64,000 nucleotides of DNA from Nitrincola tapanii (GTDB taxonomy: Bacteria; Pseudomonadota; Gammaproteobacteria; Pseudomonadales; Balneatricaceae): positions 124,001 through 188,000 of the forward strand of contig NZ_SMRS01000006.1 of the NCBI RefSeq assembly GCF_008368715.1, read 5' to 3'. This document shows, one piece after another, positions 54,032 through 61,596 of this stretch (position 1 is its first letter; the number at the start of each line of letters is the position of its first letter). The notes beneath the pieces were generated by a model. That model saw only the letters and a list, made by a program, of their open reading frames with translations. It was not told the DNA's origin and did no database searches. Made by a program: the position numbers and the translations under genes.

Positions 54032-54904
54032 TCAGGCAAAAACCACAGTTTTATTGCCATGCACCAACACCCGGTCTTCCAGATGACAGCGCAGACCGCG
54101 AGCCAACACCGCTTTTTCCACATCCTTACCGATGCGTACCATGTCGGTGGTGGTGTTGTGATGCGTGACACGATGAACGTCCTGCTCAATGATCGGGCCG
54201 GCATCCAGCTCGGAGGTGACATAGTGGCAGGTGGCTCCAATCTGCTTCACCCCCCGGACAGCCGCCTGGTGATAAGGACGAGCGCCTATAAACGAAGGTA
54301 GGAAGCTGTGATGGATATTGATGATGCGTGATGGGTAGAGATCACAGAGCTCTTCCGGCAAAATCTGCATATAGCGAGCCAGCACGATGGCATCCGCTTG
54401 AGCGGCAGCGATCTGTTCACGCACCGCACGGAAATGCGGCTCCTTGTCGGCTTGATCCACCGGCAGGTAGATAAACGGAATACCATGCCATTCCACATAA
54501 CTGCGCAGATCTTCATGGTTAGAGAGAACACAAGGAATCTCGAAGTCCATATCTCCGCTGCGCCAGCGATAGAGTAGATCCGACAAACAATGAGCTTCTT
54601 TCGACACCATCAGCACCACGCGCTTTTTCACCGAGGCATCGGTGATCTGCCAGGTCATGTTGAATGCTTCCGCGATGGGTTCGAATTTATTTTTCAGCAC
54701 ATCCAGATCAAACGGCAGGGAATCTGCAAGGATTTCGTAACGCATAAAGAACGTGCAGGTTTCCGGATCCGCGAATTGATGCGCTTCGCTGATCCAGCCA
54801 CGATGTGTGGCCAGGAATTGGGTCACGGCCGCTACGATTCCGTAGGTGTCCGGACAAGAGACCGTAAGTCGGTATTTACGCGCATTCTGAGTTTCAATTG
54901 CCAT
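54032..54904 (-). CDS. purU: Formyltetrahydrofolate deformylase PurU
   Basis: A 290-residue hydrolase releasing formate from 10-formyl-THF. An N-terminal ACT domain (RLTVSCPDTYGIVAAVTQFLA) precedes a formyltransferase fold with catalytic ILPEELCDLYPSRIINIHHSFLPSF (in parts) and GARPYHQAAVRGVKQIGATCHYV. It closes the C1 route FolD-PurU that returns THF during methylamine breakdown. ATG 54904 (AAGG nearby) is chosen because the sigma-54 promoter at 54954-54969 would lie within the longer frame that reaches 54976. Confidence 0.92.
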   Translation of the reverse strand: MAIETQNARKYRLTVSCPDTYGIVAAVTQFLATHRGWISEAHQFADPETCTFFMRYEILADSLPFDLDVLKNKFEPIAEAFNMTWQITDASVKKRVVLMVSKEAHCLSDLLYRWRSGDMDFEIPCVLSNHEDLRSYVEWHGIPFIYLPVDQADKEPHFRAVREQIAAAQADAIVLARYMQILPEELCDLYPSRIINIHHSFLPSFIGARPYHQAAVRGVKQIGATCHYVTSELDAGPIIEQDVHRVTHHNTTTDMVRIGKDVEKAVLARGLRCHLEDRVLVHGNKTVVFA

Positions 54905-54919
54905 AACCTTGAGCCCTAT

Positions 54920-54934
54920 TTTCTCTTCAGGAAA
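54920..54934. promoter_or_regulatory. Candidate XRE-cupin operator before purU
   Basis: TTTCTCTTCAGGAAA matches the XRE-cupin palindrome at 12 of 15 positions. A second, weaker copy, TTTCACTAAGGTAAA, lies at 54940-54954, exactly 20 bp (two DNA turns) away and directly after the -12 element. The pair straddles the expected start of transcription. Confidence 0.5.
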
Positions 54935-54953
54935 ATTAATTTCACTAAGGTAA

Positions 54954-54969
54954 AGCAATCTCTTTGCCA
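54954..54969 (-). promoter_or_regulatory. Sigma-54 promoter of the purU-mgd-gmaS-mgs-folD operon
   Basis: The minus strand reads TGGCAAAGAGATTGCT with perfect TGGC and TTGC and a 10-base spacing between GG and GC. Transcription would begin near 54944, about 40 nt before the purU ATG at 54904. Confidence 0.75.
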
Positions 54970-55041
54970 ACTTCATCGTTGGCGTGAATTTTTAGTAAGT
55001 GCTCAGGCTAATTCTTTGATTTTAACGAGATTAAGAAATAA

Positions 55042-55060
55042 AGTTTCCTTACAGGAAACT
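55042..55060. promoter_or_regulatory. Perfect palindrome upstream of the XRE-cupin gene
   Basis: AGTTTCC-TTACA-GGAAACT is a perfect 7-bp inverted repeat with a 5-base centre, 34 bp before the XRE-cupin ATG and about 75 bp from the purU promoter. It is the likely autoregulatory operator and the best copy of the motif seen across the island. Confidence 0.7.
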
Positions 55061-55094
55061 ACGCTGAGCCACCGCCAGAGCAAGGGAGAAGGCT

Positions 55095-55748
55095 ATGCCG
55101 CCTAAAAATGCACCATCCAGACACATCAGCGCACTGAAAAAAGGCGAGATCAGCATGGATCGGGATATCGATACCAAGCTGAAACTGGAGCAATACATTG
55201 CGATGCGCGTCAAAACCCGGCGTACCGAACAAGCGCTGAAGATCACCGATGTCGCGCGTATCGCCGGTCTGAGCCAGGGTATGGTGAGCAAAATTGAGAA
55301 CGCTCAGGTCTCTACCAGCCTGGATACACTGGGGCGCTTGTGTGATGCGATTGGCCTGCCGATTTCACAGCTCTTTAGTGACTATGACCGACCCACCGGC
55401 AGCGCACAGCTCACCAAAGCGGGACAAGGGATGGAAGTGGTGCGGCGCGGCACCGAGAAGGGCCACACCTATCAGTTACTCAGTTATCACCGTGGCAAAA
55501 AAACCACCTTGGAGCCTTTCTTGATCACCATGGATGATGCATCGGAAGTGTTTCCTACCTTTTCGCACCCAGGTGAAGAGTTCATCTATCTCTTAAAGGG
55601 TCGCATTCTCTATCGCCACGGCAATCACCTGTATGAGATGGAACCGGGTGATTCCCTCTCGTTTGATGCGGAGATCCCCCACGGGCCGGAGCAGCTCTTG
55701 GAGGTGCCGATCCAGCTTCTCTCGGTGATCCATTACGACGATCATTAA
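55095..55748 (+). CDS. XRE-family regulator with C-terminal cupin sensor domain
   Basis: A 217-residue transcription factor. The helix-turn-helix lies near 55-100 (ITDVARIAGLSQGMVSKIE and LDTLGRLCDAIGLPIS), and a cupin domain near 130-215 carries the ligand or metal motif HPGEEFIYLLKG and GDSLSFDAEIPHGPE. Such regulators sense small polar compounds. It diverges from the purU operon and likely binds the palindrome in between, so a role in methylamine control is inferred. ATG 55095 is preceded by GGAGAAGG. Confidence 0.88.
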   Translation: MPPKNAPSRHISALKKGEISMDRDIDTKLKLEQYIAMRVKTRRTEQALKITDVARIAGLSQGMVSKIENAQVSTSLDTLGRLCDAIGLPISQLFSDYDRPTGSAQLTKAGQGMEVVRRGTEKGHTYQLLSYHRGKKTTLEPFLITMDDASEVFPTFSHPGEEFIYLLKGRILYRHGNHLYEMEPGDSLSFDAEIPHGPEQLLEVPIQLLSVIHYDDH

Positions 55749-55775
55749 ACCCGCTGTGGGGCTCTGATCAGACAC

Positions 55776-55806
55776 AAAAAAGGGTGGCACCTGGCCACCC
55801 TGTTTG
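55776..55806. terminator. Terminator between the XRE-cupin gene and the small membrane gene
   Basis: GGGTGGC and GCCACCC pair perfectly around a 5-base loop (55782-55800). On the minus strand six T follow, terminating the amt2-small protein transcript; on the plus strand the tail is TGTTT, weaker, for the XRE-cupin gene. Confidence 0.8.
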
Positions 55807-55821
55807 CAAGATTCCCGAATC

Positions 55822-55992
55822 TTAGTCGGATAGATGTTTATCAAACACCGCCTTTTCGTGACGGATAATGGATACGTTGAGGTACACAAACACCCCGACT
55901 GCGGCGGCTAAACACACCGCCATCGCCAGAGGATTATCGGCAAAGGTAAAGTAGGTGGTGGCACCTTCCCAGCTCGTAATTGGACTGCTCAT
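55822..55992 (-). CDS. Small single-span membrane protein after amt2
   Basis: A 56-residue protein, MSSPITSWEGATTYFTFADN followed by a hydrophobic helix (about 21-43, PLAMAVCLAAAVGVFVYLNV) and a charged cytoplasmic tail RHEKAVFDKHLSD. It has a proper ribosome site (GGGAG 7 bases before ATG 55992), a terminator after its stop, and follows amt2 by 61 bp. I do not recognise a family. The context and size suggest a small subunit or partner of the Amt2 transporter. Confidence 0.75.
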   Translation of the reverse strand: MSSPITSWEGATTYFTFADNPLAMAVCLAAAVGVFVYLNVSIIRHEKAVFDKHLSD

Positions 55993-56053
55993 CTTCGACT
56001 CCCGTGTGTGAAAAAATAGATCAGATCAAGCGGGAGGCTAGGCCTCCCCTGTG

Positions 56054-57379
56054 TTACACCAATTTTTCTTGGCCCGGTTCCAGGGTGTTTTCCACCACCT
56101 TGTAAGCCGGAACCGTTTCTGGATAGGGCTTGGCCGGTATTTCCACCAGATCCAGACCCAGAACCTCCACCTGAGGTGGTACGCGCAGAGCATTAAACTT
56201 CTTCAACAGATACGAAATGCCATAACCCGGGATAAAGCCGACCAGAGCCATGACAATCGCACCCAGCAACTGTCCAGTGAAGGTGATGTTTGGCAGATCA
56301 GCCACGTTCGGATAACCGGACGCGATGACACCCACCAGAACCACACCATAGAAACCACAGAAGCCATGCACCGCAACAGCCCCTACGGCGTCATCAACCC
56401 CCAGTTTCTCCAGCTGACGTCCCACCAGCGGCATCAAGGCGCCACCACTGGCCGCCAGAGCAAAGGTTAAGCCTGGGTAATAGAGATCAAGACCGGCAGC
56501 AACGGTAATGATGCCGGCTAATCCGCCCGACATGGTCCAGAAGGGTTCACGCGATGTTAGATAAGCGCCGATCACACCGCCGGCAAAGCCCATCAGTGTA
56601 TTGAATCCGAACGCGGATAGGTTTGTCGGATTACCATAGATGGTGGTCCAGCCGGTTTCCCCTCCATTGAAAATGATACAGCCGCCGAGAAAGCCAAAGA
56701 AACCGACGATAATCATCATCAAACCGATCAAAGACATGGGCAGGTTATGAGGCGGAATGTACATAGCCACCCCATCTTTGTATTTACCCACACGCGCGCC
56801 AAGATTCATCAGCACCCCTAAGGCAAAGAACCCGGCCACCGCATGCACCACACCGGAAGCCCCCACATCGTGATAACCGAGTTTGGTCAAGAGCCAACCT
56901 TCTGGATGCCAACCCCAAGCACCGGCCAGAATCCAAACACCCGAGCCCAGAATCACGGCCAGAATTAAAAAGGCACTTAAACGAATACGCTCAATCACGG
57001 CACCGGATAGAATCGAACCGGTGGTCGCCCCAAAGAGCGCAAAGGCCGCAAAGAAGATACCGGTGCCCATGTCTTCAACATCCGGCCCCATGCTGAGACT
57101 CCAAGGCAAGGCCTCAGAGGCATCGATCGGAATCAAACCATTCGGGAAGGCGTTGTAGATCCACCAACCAAAAAAGTAAAAGGTGGGAATAATCACCGAT
57201 AGGGTCAGGATGTTTTTCATCCCAGAAGTGAGAGCGTTCTTAACGCGTGATGCGCCAATTTCATAGGCTAAAAAGCCAGTGTGAATCATGAACATGATGG
57301 CTGTACACCACCAATAAAACACTTCGACATTCATCGCCTGATGCATCTCGAAGGTGCTTTGCAGCGTTTCTATAGTCAT
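56054..57379 (-). CDS. Amt-family transporter (second, divergent copy)
   Basis: A 441-residue Amt/Mep/Rh protein with about eleven hydrophobic segments. The pore His pair is seen in GVVHAVAGFFALGVLM and VAVHGFCGFYGVVLVG, but the outer sequence differs much from amt1 (MNVEVFYWWCTAIMFMIHTGFLAYE, GWWIYNAFPNG). It is encoded between tdm and the small membrane gene, so it may carry methylammonium or another amine instead of, or besides, ammonium (inference). It has its own sigma-54 promoter. Confidence 0.88.
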   Translation of the reverse strand: MTIETLQSTFEMHQAMNVEVFYWWCTAIMFMIHTGFLAYEIGASRVKNALTSGMKNILTLSVIIPTFYFFGWWIYNAFPNGLIPIDASEALPWSLSMGPDVEDMGTGIFFAAFALFGATTGSILSGAVIERIRLSAFLILAVILGSGVWILAGAWGWHPEGWLLTKLGYHDVGASGVVHAVAGFFALGVLMNLGARVGKYKDGVAMYIPPHNLPMSLIGLMMIIVGFFGFLGGCIIFNGGETGWTTIYGNPTNLSAFGFNTLMGFAGGVIGAYLTSREPFWTMSGGLAGIITVAAGLDLYYPGLTFALAASGGALMPLVGRQLEKLGVDDAVGAVAVHGFCGFYGVVLVGVIASGYPNVADLPNITFTGQLLGAIVMALVGFIPGYGISYLLKKFNALRVPPQVEVLGLDLVEIPAKPYPETVPAYKVVENTLEPGQEKLV

Positions 57380-57488
57380 CCGCTTATCCTCGTGTATCCA
57401 GCGTTATATCAGGGTCAGAACCGACTGTTCAGGCAAGTGTGAGCCGGTTTTTTAGGGGCGATCTTATTATTAATGAAAGGAAATTATC

Positions 57489-57503
57489 TTTCCCTAAGAG
57501 AAT
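57489..57503. promoter_or_regulatory. Candidate operator at the amt2 start
   Basis: TTTCCCTAAGAGAAT is related to the XRE-cupin palindrome (about 9-10 of 15) and to the amt1 copy. Counting from a shared TGAAAGGA element, it has the same 15-bp offset as in the amt1 promoter. Confidence 0.45.
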
Positions 57504-57518
57504 GCAACCTATATGCCA
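57503..57518 (-). promoter_or_regulatory. Sigma-54 promoter of amt2
   Basis: The minus strand reads TGGCATATAGGTTGCA with perfect TGGC and TTGCA and a 10-base spacing between GG and GC. Transcription would begin near 57492, some 113 nt before the amt2 ATG. Confidence 0.78.
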
Positions 57519-57721
57519 GACCTTCCGCAGAATCGGCTTCAAAACCGCGTATTGCTTGGCTTTTGTGGCTATCTCTCTGTTTTTTCTTATGTTTAAAAAT
57601 TGATCAAATTTCAAGCGGGGCATGGCTTCTATTAGCGCAACCCGAAGAGGCTTGCTGCAGCGCACAATAACGATCATTTGGCACCTGCACATGCACTCAA
57701 AGTGTTCGTTTTTTAACCGCA

Positions 57722-60061
57722 TCAGCTGCGCACTCTGAGGCGTTCAGGATCATGGAAGGGCAGATTCACCAGCTCACCAGGCAAACGCTTTTGCAGACCG
57801 TCCAACTGCCCGACCTCAAGACGCTGCCCCGCCTGTGCATACTCCGGTTGCACTCGAACCAGCGCCAGGGTTTTACCCAACAAGGGTGAGCGCGTCGCAC
57901 TGGTAACTTGACCGACGGGAAAGCGTCCGGCGTAGAGTCCATCCCCGCTGTGCACAAGATCCTCACTCTCCAGAATCAAGCCCATCAACTGTGGACGCGC
58001 ACTGGCGGGAATACGCTCTAAAGCGGCACGCCCGATAAAGTCCTCCTCCTTGGTTTTCAAGGGAACCGTGAAGCCGATCCCTGCGGCATAGGGGTCTGTC
58101 TCTGGACAAAACTCATAACCGGCAAAAATCAGCCCCGCTTCGATGCGCAACATATCCAAGGCTTCCAGCCCAACGGGCGCCATGCCGAGAGGTTCACCGG
58201 CCTGCCAGATCGCATCCCAAACGGCTAAGGCATGATCAGGATGGCACCAAACCTCAAAACCCAGCTCGCCGGTGTAACCCGTGCGTGAAATCATCAAAGG
58301 AATGCCCGCCGGGCCCTGTAAGCGCCCGAGCGTGAAGTGGAACCAGGCCAGATTGGCGATCGAGGTCTGACACTCTGGTGTCCAGATTAATGTCTCCAAA
58401 AGTGCCCGGCTCTTTGGCCCCTGCACGGCCAAATTGTGTAACTGGTCGGTGGATTCGGAGATACGCACGCGCAAGCCCTCACGCAGGGCTAATTCGCGCA
58501 ACCAGATGCCGCTGTAAGCATCCCCACAGATCCAACGGAAGGTTTGCTCCCCAAGGCGAAACAAGGTGCCATCATCAATCATGCCGCCGGTGGGCTGGCA
58601 CATGGCGGAATAGACCACCGCTCCGACAGCCAAACGCCGTACATTACGCGTTAGGGCTTTTTGCAGCAGGGCTTCCGCATCCGGGCCGGTCACTTCAAAC
58701 TTGCGTAACGGAGAAAGGTCCATCACCGCCACACGCTCACGGCAGGCGAGGTATTCGGCACGTGCCCCCCAACCGGCATATTCGGTGGCCAGCCAGTAAC
58801 CTCGATATTCACTAAAATGCTGGGTTAAGGCGGAAGTCCGTGGATGAAAGGCCGTAGGTTGTGTCATACGTGCAGGCTCCTGGGGTAAATTGCGATAGGC
58901 AAGCGCGCGCGGAAATTCGGCCTGCGCAGGAAAAATACGGAGATGTATTTCAGTCGGGGTCCAGCCATTGGCCGGATCGATATCATCAGGGCAAGCGGAC
59001 GAGACACAGAGCAGATCTCGACTGGCGCGTAACAACACATAATCCCCCGGACGCGACCAGGGTTCATCCATGCCGATCTGTCCACAGGGCTCAGCGTAGG
59101 TGTTAAAAAAGAAATTAATCGCCGGCCAGCCTGCGCGGGGCGCGATGCCATACTCCGCCAAGGCATGGTTAAAATTGGTGGTGCAGCTGATATGCCCAAA
59201 ATAACCGGCATCATCGTAGTACTTCGGCGTACAGGCGAGCATAAAGCTATCATGGCGACCGACGGTGTCCTGCACCAATTCCAGCAGCGTTTGCATCTTC
59301 TGATCCGCAAAACGTGAATAGAGCCCAGGCTGCGGCAGGGCATGGCCAGCGAGTGTCCGTGTCGCCGCCGCATCCAGTGTCAGCTCTTCTCCGGCTTGTA
59401 AAGCTTGCCAATCAAAAGCAATAAAGTCGGAGCACTGTTTACCCTGCACATCACTGATCTGAATCCACTCACCGGCCTTGACCTGATAGGCTCGTGCACT
59501 GGAGTGAGGGATACGTATCTCAAGGCGCGGCTCAGGCATTTGCGGCTTAGGTGAGTAAGGTAGCGGTAAAGGTAATTCCTGCGCCGATTCATGCGTTACC
59601 AACAGCTCACCCGCAGCAAAGGACTCATCCACCGCCATATCCAAACCGGCCGCAATCAGAAGCAAAGTCACCGCTTCCCCCTGCACGGGGCACTGCCAAC
59701 GCCAGGGTAAGGCGGCGGCAGGAAGCTGAGTCGTCAGCCCCTCACCCTGCCATCCCCAAAGCGCCAGCCTATCGGCTAGGCGTTGCGCACTGCCCGAGCC
59801 GCTGTGTAGCTGTTGTGCATAGACTTCGGCCAGAGGCCAAGCCTTAACCGCCTTTTGCCAAGCATCGCTTGGCTGCGAACAGAGAATCTCACAGATCTGC
59901 TCTGCGCCTGGGGATTCGATAGACAGCCAATCTCCAGGACGTAAGCACACCTGTATCGCCTGCTGCGCGCGAACCGGATACTGGCGCTGGTAGGTCAGCG
60001 CCGCTTGAGGGTCGGGCGTAAGCATTTCCCGAGCCGCTAAGCCCTGTGCGATCGCCTGCAT
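57722..60061 (-). CDS. tdm: Trimethylamine N-oxide demethylase (Tdm-like)
   Basis: A 779-residue two-part enzyme. The N-terminal half (about 1-385) is a DUF1989-type zinc-binding region, with GKQCSDFIAF, YFGHISCTTNFNHAL, YAEPCGQIGMDEPWSRPGDYVL and LLCVSSACPDDIDPANGW holding candidate metal Cys and Asp. The C-terminal half (about 400-779) is a GcvT/THF-binding domain (VMDLSPLRKFEVTGPDAEALL, TGYTGELGFEVWCHPD). This is the architecture known for Methylocella Tdm, which splits TMAO to dimethylamine and formaldehyde, captured by THF. The start ATG has AGAGGAGA before it. Gene neighbours (Tmm, NMG pathway) support the call. Confidence 0.9.
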   Translation of the reverse strand: MQAIAQGLAAREMLTPDPQAALTYQRQYPVRAQQAIQVCLRPGDWLSIESPGAEQICEILCSQPSDAWQKAVKAWPLAEVYAQQLHSGSGSAQRLADRLALWGWQGEGLTTQLPAAALPWRWQCPVQGEAVTLLLIAAGLDMAVDESFAAGELLVTHESAQELPLPLPYSPKPQMPEPRLEIRIPHSSARAYQVKAGEWIQISDVQGKQCSDFIAFDWQALQAGEELTLDAAATRTLAGHALPQPGLYSRFADQKMQTLLELVQDTVGRHDSFMLACTPKYYDDAGYFGHISCTTNFNHALAEYGIAPRAGWPAINFFFNTYAEPCGQIGMDEPWSRPGDYVLLRASRDLLCVSSACPDDIDPANGWTPTEIHLRIFPAQAEFPRALAYRNLPQEPARMTQPTAFHPRTSALTQHFSEYRGYWLATEYAGWGARAEYLACRERVAVMDLSPLRKFEVTGPDAEALLQKALTRNVRRLAVGAVVYSAMCQPTGGMIDDGTLFRLGEQTFRWICGDAYSGIWLRELALREGLRVRISESTDQLHNLAVQGPKSRALLETLIWTPECQTSIANLAWFHFTLGRLQGPAGIPLMISRTGYTGELGFEVWCHPDHALAVWDAIWQAGEPLGMAPVGLEALDMLRIEAGLIFAGYEFCPETDPYAAGIGFTVPLKTKEEDFIGRAALERIPASARPQLMGLILESEDLVHSGDGLYAGRFPVGQVTSATRSPLLGKTLALVRVQPEYAQAGQRLEVGQLDGLQKRLPGELVNLPFHDPERLRVRS

Positions 60062-60241
60062 CTTCTATCTCCTCTGGAAATGGGTTGGAGAGGGAAAGCG
60101 TCCTCTGCGTGCCGAGCACAAGCCTCATCTAAGGGCAAAAGAGCACTGCTCGTACAGAAGACGTACCAGACTGGTGCAACCTCAAACCAACACCTCTTGC
60201 CGACTTCAGCCGCCGACAAGAATTACTATTGAGAAAAAATC

Positions 60242-60264
60242 TTTACTTACAGGAGATAAGTAAA
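60242..60264. promoter_or_regulatory. Palindrome between tdm and the sensor kinase genes
   Basis: TTTACTTA and TAAGTAAA form a perfect 8-bp inverted repeat around CAGGAGA. Its left part TTTACTTACAGGAGA matches the XRE-cupin palindrome at 13 of 15 positions. It could govern tdm on the left or the kinase operon on the right. Confidence 0.55.
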
Positions 60265-60309
60265 CAATGCGCCCAAGGGGTTATCTCTTTCGAGGTAGGC
60301 GCTGAAGGC

Positions 60310-60325
60310 TGGCACGCTTACTGCT
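60310..60325 (+). promoter_or_regulatory. Sigma-54 promoter of the sensor kinase operon
   Basis: TGGCACGCTTACTGCT has the full -24 consensus TGGCACG and a -12 CTGCT, with GG and GC 10 bases apart. Transcription would start near 60336, before the GTG at 60379 but inside the longer open frame, which supports the shorter protein. Confidence 0.72.
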
Positions 60326-60378
60326 TTACTACCGCTATCTTTTACGCGTTTGCGTGGCCAGAAAAACAGGAGATTCTC

Positions 60379-61596
60379 GTGACTCAACCCAGTTTAGAGC
60401 AGGCCAACTCTCGATTTTTTTCCGATCTACTGCTGTGGATGCGCAAACTGCATCCACTGGCCGGCACGAGCCTCGACACCCCAACTCGGGTTGCAAGCCA
60501 GAAAGCTCGGCCTCACAGCTCTCCACTCTTCAGCTTAGAAATTGCCCGCTGTGAACACTGGCAAGTTGAACTCGCCGCTTGTTTAGCGCCCTGGTGGCAC
60601 CATCTTTCGCTGCCGGATACCAGCCAAGCCTGGCTAGGCTTACCCTCTTCCCCCTGTGCCCAGGTTGGATCCAGCCTGCTGCCCTTGCTCACAGCGGCCC
60701 CTGAAGCCAAGCTGCCGCTTCCTGCGAGCTGGTTAGAGGGTTTGCAAAGCGTCCCTGCCGAGCAGCAGCGCGTGGAAGCTTGCTTTGAGACCAGTACGAA
60801 CACAGGCAAGGCCCTATGGGTACAAGCGCAGGCGCTCGATCTGCCACAAGGGCGACACTGGTGGCTGTTAATCACCCCCCAACCGCTCAGTCAGAGTACT
60901 CAGCTCGCTCTGCACAACTTTCTGGATAATCTCGAAACCGGGTTGCATCTATGCCAGCTGCAAGAGTTGCGCCTGCAAGCCGCTCGTGATGAAGAGCGGC
61001 GCTGTCATGCGGCGGAACTACATGACTCTTTGGCCCAGATGCTGGCCTATCTGCGTTTACGCACCAGCCGTCTGCAAAATCAGCGCCCAACCTGCCCGGT
61101 TGCAGAGCAGGCGCTGGTTGACGATATTGCGCAACATACACGCCACGCTTACCGCCTCACTCGTGAGTTGATCAGCCAAACACGCATCGGCTTGGAATGT
61201 CCGTCTTTACATGCGGCGCTGATGGAGTTGGTGGCCGAATTCGAAAATCAAAGCGCTCTGGTGTTTGAACTGGATGACCGCGCTTTAACCCAACATCCCG
61301 ATGCCCGAATCACACGCCATCTGCTAATGATTGCCCGTGAAGCACTCTACAACACGCTGCGCCATGCCCAGGCCAGCCATGTCCGCATTCAGCTCTTACC
61401 CTTAGCGCCACAAGGCTTGCATCTGAGCATTGAAGACAACGGCCAAGGCCTGCACGCCCGTGAACCGCGTGCCGACAGTTTTGGTTTACAAATCATGCGT
61501 GAGCGAGCGGAAAAAATTGGCGCTCAATTGCATCTAGGAGCTGGACAGTCCGGCGGGACACGCCTGGATCTTTATCTGAATAGGCTGGATCTGTGA
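60379..61596 (+). CDS. Sensor histidine kinase (NarX/DegS-like HisKA_3 type)
   Basis: A 405-residue kinase, starting at GTG 60379 with CAGGAG 8 bases before it. Residues 1-190 are an unrecognised soluble sensor region without membrane helices. The dimerisation/phospho-acceptor domain has ERRCHAAELHDSLAQML (phospho-His near 215), and the HATPase end shows LLMIAREALYNTLRHAQASH, LSIEDNGQGL and GLQIMRERAEKIGAQL. It would phosphorylate the regulator encoded next; stop and start overlap as TGATG. Position beside tdm suggests a methylated-amine or nitrogen signal. Confidence 0.85.
   Translation: MTQPSLEQANSRFFSDLLLWMRKLHPLAGTSLDTPTRVASQKARPHSSPLFSLEIARCEHWQVELAACLAPWWHHLSLPDTSQAWLGLPSSPCAQVGSSLLPLLTAAPEAKLPLPASWLEGLQSVPAEQQRVEACFETSTNTGKALWVQAQALDLPQGRHWWLLITPQPLSQSTQLALHNFLDNLETGLHLCQLQELRLQAARDEERRCHAAELHDSLAQMLAYLRLRTSRLQNQRPTCPVAEQALVDDIAQHTRHAYRLTRELISQTRIGLECPSLHAALMELVAEFENQSALVFELDDRALTQHPDARITRHLLMIAREALYNTLRHAQASHVRIQLLPLAPQGLHLSIEDNGQGLHAREPRADSFGLQIMRERAEKIGAQLHLGAGQSGGTRLDLYLNRLDL

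Larger units (their letters stand above)
57380..57721. other. Intergenic region between tdm and amt2
   Basis: 342 bp holding the amt2 leader of about 113 nt, the candidate operator (57489-57503) and the sigma-54 promoter (57503-57518). An open frame of 97 codons on the minus strand crosses it but has no family features and runs through the promoter, so I do not call it. I see no clear terminator for tdm. Confidence 0.6.
60062..60378. other. Divergent control region between tdm and the sensor kinase
   Basis: 317 bp with the tdm ribosome site at its left edge, the palindrome at 60242-60264 and the kinase sigma-54 promoter at 60310-60325. A 12-codon frame after CAGGAG (ATG 60267, ending in TGA) could be a leader peptide but has no other support. 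No exact sigma-54 or TATAAT-type promoter for tdm was found. Confidence 0.55.

Noticed and set aside
57429-57722. 97-codon minus-strand frame between tdm and amt2
   Set aside because: It runs through the sigma-54 promoter of amt2, lacks a ribosome site and shows no family motif.
60111-60182. Sigma-54 promoter for tdm
   Set aside because: One site has correct GG-N10-GC spacing but poor flanking bases; another has good elements with a 9-base spacing. Neither is convincing.
60267-60305. 12-codon leader peptide after CAGGAG
   Set aside because: It ends before the kinase promoter and has no conserved feature beyond a ribosome-like site.
60229-60378. Longer N-terminus of the sensor kinase from TTG 60229
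   Set aside because: It would contain both the palindrome and the sigma-54 promoter; GTG 60379 has a better ribosome site.
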